This document shows, piece by piece, positions 5,401-9,506 of a stretch of 9,506 bases of DNA. Every line of letters starts with the position of its first letter. The first letter of the stretch is position 1. The translations under genes were made by a program, and so were the position numbers. This stretch comes from Actinomycetota bacterium (GTDB taxonomy: Bacteria > Actinomycetota > Thermoleophilia > UBA2241): the NCBI GenBank assembly GCA_003132645.1, contig PKYM01000255.1:1-9506 (forward strand), in the 5' to 3' direction. The notes under the pieces were generated by a model, which was given only the letters and a program-made list of their open reading frames with translations, was not told the origin of the DNA and searched no databases.

Positions 5401-7426
5401 CTACCTGCACGACATCGGCAAGATCGGCGTCTCTGATCGCGTGCTGCTCAAGCCGAGCGGCCTGAACTCGCGCGAATGGGAGCTCATGCGCCAGCATCCG
5501 ATCTTTTCGGCCGACATCCTGCGACCCCTGTTTGCCGACGACCTCGTGCTCGGCGTGCGTCACCATCACGAGCACTGGGACGGCTCCGGCTACCCCGACG
5601 GGCTGGCTGGCGAGGCGATCCCGCTCGTGGCGCGCGCGATGTGCGTGGCCGACTCCTACGACGCCATGTCCTTCCGGCGGCCCTACCGCCACGCCCTGCG
5701 CTACCATGAGGCGCTCGCCGAGCTCGACCGCTGCGCCGGGACGCAGTTCGACGCGACCATCGTCGTGGCGTTCAAACGCGTGCTCGCCCGGCTCCAGGAG
5801 CAGCACGTCAAGGCGCGCGACATCGCCGCGCTCGCCGCCATGCGGATCGACCCGGTCGGTCACGCCGCGTTACGCGAGCCGATCGACGAGGGCCGCCCCG
5901 AGTACCAGGACATCGCGGCCCAGTTGCGGGTCGTGCGCGACGCTCACCCGCAAGTGCGGTTCTTGACCACGGTGGTGGTCGGCGATGACGCCAAGTGCTT
6001 CATCGTGGTCGACGCCGAAGAGGACGACGGGGAGCATTCGCCCCTGGGCAGCGAGGTCTTCGCCGACGACGAGCTGATCGAGACCTTCGCCGGCGCCGCG
6101 CCCGACGTCAACGTGCTCTACGTCGACCAGTGGGGCGTCTGGGTGAGCGGCCTTGCCCCTTTGCGCGACGCACGCGGCGAGATCATCGCCGTGATCGAGG
6201 TCGACACCCCTCCGGCCGGCGTGACCGGCACCGAGATGGAGGGTCTGCGCAGCGACGTGGCTCAGGCCTTCGCCTCCATGTTCCAGGCGGCGGCCGCCCG
6301 TCTGAGCCGTATCGAGCTCGACGCCATCACCGACGGCCTCACGGGTCTCTACAACCACCGCTACCTGCACGAGCGCCTGTCCGAAGAGCTGGAGCGCGCC
6401 CGCGAAGACAATCGGCCGCTCTCGCTGCTGTTCTGCGGCCTCGACCAGTTCAAGGCCTTCAACGACCTCCACGGCCACAGCGCGGGCGACGGCGCCTTGC
6501 GCGCCGTCGCCCGCGCCATCGACGGCGCCATCAGGCAGGTCGATCTGGCAGCTCGCTACGGCGGCGAGGAGTTCGCCGTCATCCTGCTGGGCAGCGACGC
6601 CGACGCCGCCGCCGAGGTGGCCGAACGCATCCGGCTCGAGATCGCCGCCACCCAGGTGGGCCCTGACGGCCGGGCGCACCTCACGATCAGTATCGGTTTG
6701 GCCTCGTTTCCGACCGACGCCGCCCTCAAGGAGGAGCTGCTCGACAAGGCCGACTGGGCCATGCGGCTGGCCAAGCGCCGGGGTCGCGACCGGGTCATCA
6801 CCTTCGCCGCCGGCCAGTCCGGCGACGCGCCCGCGGAGATCGGCCACGTGGCGGGACGGGCGAGTCTCGCGGCCCTGGCCGACGCGGTCGACGCCAAGCA
6901 AGAGACGGTCCACGCACGCTCGCGCGGCGTGGCGCGCATCACCGGATTGCTGGCCGCCGAGCTCGGCTTCGACGGCCTCGACACGCAGCGGGTGATCGAA
7001 GCGGCGCGGCTCTGCGACATCGGTGAGATCGGCGTGCCCAACCACGTGCTGAACAAGCCCGGGGGACTGACCCCCGATGAGCGGCGCCTGATCGACGAGC
7101 ATCCGGTCGCCGGTGAGCGCTTGTTGCGCAGCCTGGGAGCCAGCGAGCAGCTCGCCCAGGCCGTCGCCCACCACCACGAACGCATCGACGGCGCCGGGTA
7201 TCCGAGCGGACTGGCCGGTGAGACCATCCCGCTGCACTCGCGCGTGGTGCTGGTGGCCGCGGCCTATTGCGCCATGACCGGTCCGCGAACCTACGCGCCG
7301 CAGCTCGACGCAGACCAGGCCCTGGCCGAACTGCGACGCTGCGCGGGCAGCCAGTTCGACGCCGGCGTGGTCGAGGCGCTCGACCGAGCACTCACGCGTG
7401 AGCGGGCCGCTCTGAGCGGGGTCTAA
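2447..7426 (+). CDS. Giant multidomain c-di-GMP signalling protein: HTH, five GAF, HD-GYP, Cache-like, GGDEF, degenerate HD-GYP
   Basis: This 1659-residue protein has no signal peptide or membrane segment, so it should be cytoplasmic. Residues 12-62 form a MerR/BldC/excisionase-type HTH (AAELLGVSINTLRRW, then YRSAGGHRRFRRADVDALL). Five GAF-type modules follow at about 89-260, 267-433, 435-591, 598-764 and 766-930. The first HD-GYP (about 934-1118) looks catalytic: H956, HDIGK 988-992, HHHEHWDGSGYP 1039-1050, and D1069 in VADSYDAM. A Cache-like sensor segment spans about 1138-1255. The GGDEF domain (about 1290-1455) has DGLTGLYN, GGEEF 1372-1376 and the I-site RQVD 1363-1366. However, the Asp that normally opens the DxD metal motif is Gly1331 (CGLDQF), so cyclase activity is doubtful. 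The second HD-GYP (about 1470-1655) keeps HHHERIDGAGYP (1575-1586) but has CDIGE (1523-1527) for HDIGK and VAAAYCAM (1603-1610) for VADxYDAM, so it is probably inactive. It may be a c-di-GMP hydrolase or sensor acting on transcription. The domain calls are firm; the biological role is unknown. It is transcribed singly. Confidence 0.9.
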   Translation: MGSSATPPSDRRWLRLGPAAELLGVSINTLRRWSDDGKVTCYRSAGGHRRFRRADVDALLRAGAGSVAGRRAARAAAASPPSDAATIAALEARNRDLQLLVEAGIEDASHLETTDVLQSVARRLAHLTSSPVADIYAVEGEMLRALVSYDHGTFDHSWEGVRVTLHDYPCSAIAVNERRVAVAASLDDPVLTPIGRDSLERWGYQSQLSVPLVARDQVIGILELSDYVPRDFGEHLELIEGLARVAGRALDNAVLFDEIRGRNVILHELVEFGSLITRASDVTELLRLAAKRLVETLDAADCDIFTLDGDTLCSRVSYDRNGYDDASVGHSLRVDDFPNTKAAIESQEIAVIASPNDPHIDAEERQVFAEWGFKSNLSLPLVIDGVVNGLIDIYADTPGEFTQYIDFLKTVGQLLAGALGKARLLERLEESNNELRELVDSGLEFGASLELDEVLYSVAGRMRGLADAEVCEVYSLEGADLITRSCVDRHGRDDAEIGVRRPLGSRRAAQRAVETRQPVAVRDAATDDDVSPEERVHFLTSGYPASIRLPLIVRGEVIGLVGLFDGHPREFPGVALLQGLAQIAAQAMANARLFHQLDESSSRLAVVNEASLQLSSTLELRDILLSTAERLCGIGGAPTCDIYLLSGTDLLCVASVKDGEILDDWEGTLHPLDDWATVKLAVSSSATQQLSSLDDPQRKHAEITELRRFGYETELIVPLIAKGRVIGLVELLDVKSRRFETDTVATIEAVCRAASLAIDNANLFEAVQLRRRETELLNAIARRTASSLQLGEIAAATADELRQLIAFEHADLVLARDGGELDTIFSSEGHTSGGEPLTATPEQRAALATIRDELVVVWEAGAMPSFDGGAARDARDAGASIALLRGEELIGVLNLTGSQKHVFAAVDRRLLERVGTHLALALNNARLYEEIKRMHLGNLKALSSALNAKDYYTLGHAARVGAYMVLLGHELGWSEETTHEVEEAAYLHDIGKIGVSDRVLLKPSGLNSREWELMRQHPIFSADILRPLFADDLVLGVRHHHEHWDGSGYPDGLAGEAIPLVARAMCVADSYDAMSFRRPYRHALRYHEALAELDRCAGTQFDATIVVAFKRVLARLQEQHVKARDIAALAAMRIDPVGHAALREPIDEGRPEYQDIAAQLRVVRDAHPQVRFLTTVVVGDDAKCFIVVDAEEDDGEHSPLGSEVFADDELIETFAGAAPDVNVLYVDQWGVWVSGLAPLRDARGEIIAVIEVDTPPAGVTGTEMEGLRSDVAQAFASMFQAAAARLSRIELDAITDGLTGLYNHRYLHERLSEELERAREDNRPLSLLFCGLDQFKAFNDLHGHSAGDGALRAVARAIDGAIRQVDLAARYGGEEFAVILLGSDADAAAEVAERIRLEIAATQVGPDGRAHLTISIGLASFPTDAALKEELLDKADWAMRLAKRRGRDRVITFAAGQSGDAPAEIGHVAGRASLAALADAVDAKQETVHARSRGVARITGLLAAELGFDGLDTQRVIEAARLCDIGEIGVPNHVLNKPGGLTPDERRLIDEHPVAGERLLRSLGASEQLAQAVAHHHERIDGAGYPSGLAGETIPLHSRVVLVAAAYCAMTGPRTYAPQLDADQALAELRRCAGSQFDAGVVEALDRALTRERAALSGV

Positions 7427-7460
7427 GGACACGTGCGCGCAAAGGTCACGTGCGCGCAAA
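7427..7460. repeat. 17-bp tandem duplication just after the large gene
   Basis: GGACACGTGCGCGCAAA (7427-7443) is followed directly by GGTCACGTGCGCGCAAA (7444-7460), with one mismatch. The first unit starts at the base after the TAA stop. Each unit holds a CACGTG core, so two such cores stand 17 bp apart. They lack the GTTT/AAAC flanks of parS. It could be a recent slippage duplication or a protein-binding pair. Confidence 0.75.
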
Positions 7461-7509
7461 GGGAACTTGGCGCCCGGGAGCGCCGCTGCGGGCCGAGCCT
7501 GAAACTGGC

Positions 7510-7550
7510 GAGGCGCAGCGCCGGGTCCCCCCGGACCCGCGCCGCGCCTC
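7510..7550. terminator. Stable hairpin between convergent genes, possible two-way terminator
   Basis: GAGGCGC (7510-7516), GCGC (7518-7521) and GGGTCC (7523-7528) pair with GGACCC (7533-7538), GCGC (7539-7542) and GCGCCTC (7544-7550) around a CCCC loop. There is one A/C mismatch and one bulged C, giving 17 base pairs. It lies between the ends of the large plus-strand gene and the small minus-strand gene, the usual place for a bidirectional terminator, but no T-run follows on either strand. Confidence 0.5.
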
Positions 7551-7562
7551 ATGAGGTAGTGC

Positions 7563-7736
7563 TCAGACCGTCAGAAACGAGCTCAGGTAGTCGCCGATCT
7601 CGTGATCCTTGGCGCCGATCTCCAGAGTGGTGAGCAGACGACACAGGCTATGATCGTCGCCCACGAGCAGGGCGCCGATGTGGTTGTAGCGATCGAGCAT
7701 ACCGTCAACGACTTCCGCCTTCTCCTTGCGAGTCAT
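7563..7736 (-). CDS. Small unknown protein, 57 residues
   Basis: I do not recognise this family. The protein is MTRKEKAEVVDGMLDRYNHI at its N-terminus, then a short GALLVG stretch and LCRLLTTLEIGAKDHEIGDYLSSFL. It looks soluble, mixed-charge and mostly helical, with one Cys. I take ATG 7736 because GAAGGAAGGA, a strong ribosome site, ends 5 bases before it; an ATG 27 bases further upstream has no comparable site. A promoter with an inverted repeat over its -35 lies at 7819-7856, about 75 bases upstream of the start in transcript terms. That clear start context and separate promoter argue that this is a real gene rather than a chance frame. It runs convergent to the large signalling gene, with a hairpin between their ends. 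It could be a regulated small effector or adaptor, but nothing in the sequence shows what it does. Confidence 0.68.
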   Translation of the reverse strand: MTRKEKAEVVDGMLDRYNHIGALLVGDDHSLCRLLTTLEIGAKDHEIGDYLSSFLTV

Positions 7737-7818
7737 TGCCGTCCTTCCTTCTCGAGTCTCCATGTCATCCCCCCGTTGCTACCTTCTGACAATGGCATCG
7801 CCAGCGCCGCGCAAGGCG

Positions 7819-7846
7819 AAGATAGGACGACCGTCTATGTTGCCAA
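7819..7846 (-). promoter_or_regulatory. Promoter of the 57-residue gene
   Basis: On the minus strand TTGGCA (7846-7841) serves as the -35 and TATCTT (7824-7819) as the -10, with a 16-bp spacer, giving a start near 7812 and a leader of about 75 bases. The -35 lies within the inverted repeat 7838-7856, which suggests repression by a dimeric regulator. Confidence 0.5.
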
Positions 7847-7856
7847 AGTGGCAACA
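7838..7856. promoter_or_regulatory. Perfect inverted repeat TGTTGCCA-AAG-TGGCAACA, probable operator
   Basis: The two 8-bp arms are perfectly complementary around 3 bases, making a 19-bp operator-like dyad. It covers the proposed -35 of the 57-residue gene. It is AT-richer than its surroundings and is not a CIRCE, LexA or parS sequence. The regulator is unknown. Confidence 0.6.
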
Positions 7857-7927
7857 CCGGATTGTCGGAAAGGAGCCGAATTCGAGCCTGACAGAAACCG
7901 CGTCGAGACCAGTACGACACACCGAAT

Positions 7928-7949
7928 GCGTCGCCGCGGGAGGCGACGC
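7928..7949 (-). terminator. Hairpin downstream of the ureohydrolase gene
   Basis: GCGTCGCC (7928-7935) and GGCGACGC (7942-7949) form a perfect 8-bp stem with a 6-base loop, about 60 bases past the ureohydrolase stop on the minus strand. A real T-run is missing, so this is at most a weak terminator separating that gene from the 57-residue gene. The rest of 7857-8011 holds no supported gene. Confidence 0.35.
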
Positions 7950-8011
7950 CGGGTGGTGGTCTTGACTACGTGCAGCCAAGGCCATGGAGAGGGTCGGCGC
8001 GCCTTAAATCC

Positions 8012-9094
8012 TCAGGGCCTTTGCAGGGCGAGGCCGGCGATGACCTCGAGGGCCGCCCGCGCGGCGAGCTGGCTGAGATGTCCCTGCAGATCGTAGCGGG
8101 GCGCGAGACAACAGATGTCGAAGCCGGCGACCGGACCGCGGGCGATCACGCGCAAGGCGCAGATGAGCTCGCGCGCCGACAGGCCGGCCGGGTCGGGGTA
8201 CTTCTGGCCGCCGTGGGCCGGGTCGACCACGTCGATGTCGAGCGAGACATACAGGGCCTCGGTGCCGGCCGAAGCCGTCTCCAGGGCCTCCTGGGCGACG
8301 GTGGCAATGCCCAGCTCGTCGACGTCGGCCATGGTGTAGTAGCGGTAGCCCAGCTCCTCGGCAACGGCCTTGTCGGCAAGCGATTCGCGGCCGCCGCGCA
8401 GACCGATCTGGACGAAGTTCTCGGGCTCCACGACGCCCAGGTCGAAGGCTCGCGCCCACTGCGATCCGGCCCAGTACCTAGGCTCGTAGCTCATGTCGAA
8501 GTGAGAGTCGAACACCACGACGCCGAGCTTGCCGTTGAGCTTGCCGGAGAGCACCTGGAGCACCGGGATGGGGATGGCATGGTCGCCGCCGAAGACGATC
8601 GGCACGGCGCCGGCGGCGAGGATGTCGGCGAGCTTGGCGTGGGCTCGCAGAAAGGTCTCCTCGACGTCGTCGGACACGACCGCGACGTTGCCGTAGTCGA
8701 CCACGCGCAGATGATCGAGGATGACGAGATCGGGGTCGGCTTCGGGCACGAAGCCGCGTCCGTGGCGCAGCGAGTAGAAAACCGAGTGACGGCGGATGGC
8801 GTCGGGGCCGGCGTCGGCCCCGCTGCGGTAGTAGATGGAGCCGTCGGGCGCCGGGGCGGCACCGGCCGGCGCGTAGGTTGCAGGGTCGAGCAGCTTGACG
8901 CCCTCGAATGGGATGCCGAGGATCGCCACGCCGGCGCCCTCGAGCTCGGCCGGCGAGCTCGCCGCCGGCGCCTCGATGAACGTCGGCACGTCGCCGTGCA
9001 GGATGGGCGCCATCACCCGCTCCGCCCGACCCTTCCGCGCGGCCGCCTTGGCGGCGCCGCGCTCGAACGCCTCTCGCACCTTCTTGGCATCCAT
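8012..9094 (-). CDS. Ureohydrolase (arginase/agmatinase/formiminoglutamase) superfamily enzyme
   Basis: Members of this family use a two-metal (usually Mn) centre to hydrolyse guanidino or formimino groups. The protein has 360 residues. All six expected metal ligands are visible: H172 in GGDHAIPIP, D196, H198 and D200 in DSHFDM, and D286 and D288 in SLDIDVVDP. YYRSGADAGPDAIRRHS is the usual N-terminal substrate-side region. Three points are unusual: an Ala/Pro/Gly-rich insertion near 70-88; Ser197 where DAHxD has Ala; and AGSQW (209-213) where arginases and agmatinases have an HG-containing loop, so the usual proton-shuttle His is probably Ala209. HFD and the lost His recall formiminoglutamase (HutG), while GGDH is closer to agmatinase (SpeB), so the substrate is open. 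The N-terminal 30 residues are a basic Ala-rich helix. Start ATG 9094 has GGAGGG 10 bases upstream, a rather long spacing. It appears to be transcribed alone. Polyamine, arginine or histidine catabolism would suit an amino-acid fermenter. Confidence 0.85.
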   Translation of the reverse strand: MDAKKVREAFERGAAKAAARKGRAERVMAPILHGDVPTFIEAPAASSPAELEGAGVAILGIPFEGVKLLDPATYAPAGAAPAPDGSIYYRSGADAGPDAIRRHSVFYSLRHGRGFVPEADPDLVILDHLRVVDYGNVAVVSDDVEETFLRAHAKLADILAAGAVPIVFGGDHAIPIPVLQVLSGKLNGKLGVVVFDSHFDMSYEPRYWAGSQWARAFDLGVVEPENFVQIGLRGGRESLADKAVAEELGYRYYTMADVDELGIATVAQEALETASAGTEALYVSLDIDVVDPAHGGQKYPDPAGLSARELICALRVIARGPVAGFDICCLAPRYDLQGHLSQLAARAALEVIAGLALQRP

Positions 9095-9355
9095 CTGCGC
9101 TCAACCCTCCGTGGGACGTCTGCGCCAACGCCTGTGACGGCGGGGCGGGCGGACGATCCTAGTCTATGCCATAGCAGGGCGCGGCGATGACGCTCCGGGC
9201 GTCGCGGCTGCCCCTCCGGCGACCTGCGGCCGCCCGCTGGCGGACCGGGACCGCCCTGCGGAGCTCTGCGCGGTCGGCTCGCACTCGCTTTCGCAACGGG
9301 CTTCGCGACCACCCGCCGAGGTGCCGGGGCAAACCGAACGGGAGCCCGTCGCGAC
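9095..9355. other. Divergent gap between the ureohydrolase gene and the tRNA promoter
   Basis: I see no credible gene in this very GC-rich stretch. It must hold the minus-strand promoter of the ureohydrolase, but I cannot place convincing -35 and -10 boxes; TAGACT on the minus strand near 9160-9165 is a possible -10 with no clear partner. An 11-bp palindrome CTATGCCATAG (9164-9174) overlaps that spot and might be an operator. Confidence 0.4.
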
Positions 9356-9384
9356 TTGCCGGAACGGCTCGAATCGGGTACAAA
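9356..9384 (+). promoter_or_regulatory. Promoter of tRNA-Ala
   Basis: TTGCCG (9356-9361), a 17-bp spacer and TACAAA (9379-9384) place the transcription start near 9391, about 40 bases before the mature tRNA. The same -35 hexamer is used before mrp. Confidence 0.55.
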
Positions 9385-9430
9385 CGGGTTTCGCGCCCGT
9401 CCCCGTGACGGCGCGCCGACCACCACACGT

Positions 9431-9506
9431 GGGGCATTAGCTCAGCTGGGAGAGCGCCTGGATCGCACCCAGGAGGTCAGCGGTTCGATTCCGCTATGCT
9501 CCACCA
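9431..9506 (+). tRNA. tRNA-Ala, anticodon CGC
   Basis: This is a complete 76-nt cloverleaf. The acceptor GGGGCAT pairs with ATGCTCC and includes the G3-U70 pair that marks alanine tRNAs. The D-stem is GCTC/GAGC, the anticodon stem CCTGG/CCAGG with loop ATCGCAC, so the anticodon is CGC (9464-9466), reading GCG. The T-arm is AGCGG-TTCGATT-CCGCT, the discriminator is A, and CCA is encoded. The window ends at the last A of CCA. Confidence 0.97.

Noticed and set aside
3437..7552. Long minus-strand frames (3437-4456, 4520-5863, 5870-7552) antisense to the giant gene
   Set aside because: They mirror the GC-rich third positions of the plus-strand gene, whose five-GAF, HD-GYP and GGDEF translation is unmistakable. 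The antisense peptides match no domain.
7779..7985. 68-codon minus-strand frame upstream of the small gene
   Set aside because: It overlaps the promoter and inverted repeat at 7819-7856 and a hairpin, has no ribosome site and no recognisable protein features.
8004..9190. Plus-strand frame 7970-9190 and other frames over the ureohydrolase
   Set aside because: The minus-strand frame carries all ureohydrolase metal motifs; the plus-strand peptides are repetitive shadow sequence.
9159..9437. Minus-strand frames running into the tRNA region
   Set aside because: They overlap the tRNA promoter and the tRNA itself, are Arg-rich and have no start signals.
9431..9506. tRNA end as an integration (attachment) site
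   Set aside because: The window stops at the CCA, so no downstream repeat or integrase can be seen; no duplicate of the tRNA 3' end is present elsewhere in the window.
1..9506. CRISPR array, insertion sequence or prophage
   Set aside because: There are no regularly spaced repeats with unique spacers, no transposase or phage gene, and no terminal inverted repeats with target duplications.

Overview
The window is high-GC bacterial DNA. It is probably from a deep-branching anaerobic actinobacterium (Coriobacteriia- or Thermoleophilia-like), but this placement is only an inference. It rests on the GC-rich codon use, a BldC/MerR-type helix-turn-helix of actinobacterial style, a Mrp protein with a fused MIP18 domain, consensus-like parS sites, and a lysine-fermentation gene.

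Layout. Bases 2-691 hold the C-terminal two thirds of kdd (L-erythro-3,5-diaminohexanoate dehydrogenase, lysine fermentation). A strong intrinsic terminator follows at 850-895. Directly behind it are two parS-type palindromes (896-911 and 930-945). A third, degenerate CACGTG-core site lies at exactly the same 34-bp step (964-979). This marks a likely ParB loading site and suggests the locus is in the origin-proximal part of the chromosome. After a gene-free, repeat-rich stretch comes mrp (1250-2323), an Fe-S cluster carrier ATPase with a good promoter at 1171-1200.

The centre of the window (2447-7426) is one very large gene for a soluble protein of 1659 residues. Its domain order is: MerR/BldC-like DNA-binding domain, five GAF-type sensor modules, an intact HD-GYP c-di-GMP phosphodiesterase, a Cache-like sensor segment, a GGDEF domain that keeps GGEEF and the RxxD I-site but has Gly at a metal-binding Asp, and a second HD-GYP that has lost key metal ligands. 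This is the most unusual object here. It looks like a one-chain link between c-di-GMP turnover and sensing and DNA binding.

Convergent to it on the minus strand are a 57-residue unknown protein (7563-7736), with its own promoter and a perfect inverted repeat over the -35, and upstream of that a ureohydrolase-superfamily enzyme (8012-9094; agmatinase/formiminoglutamase-like). The window ends exactly at the CCA of a plus-strand tRNA-Ala(CGC) (9431-9506), which has a recognisable promoter.

The genes do not form one operon. They are single-gene transcription units with their own promoters and terminators. Kdd and the ureohydrolase both fit an amino-acid or amine catabolising lifestyle.
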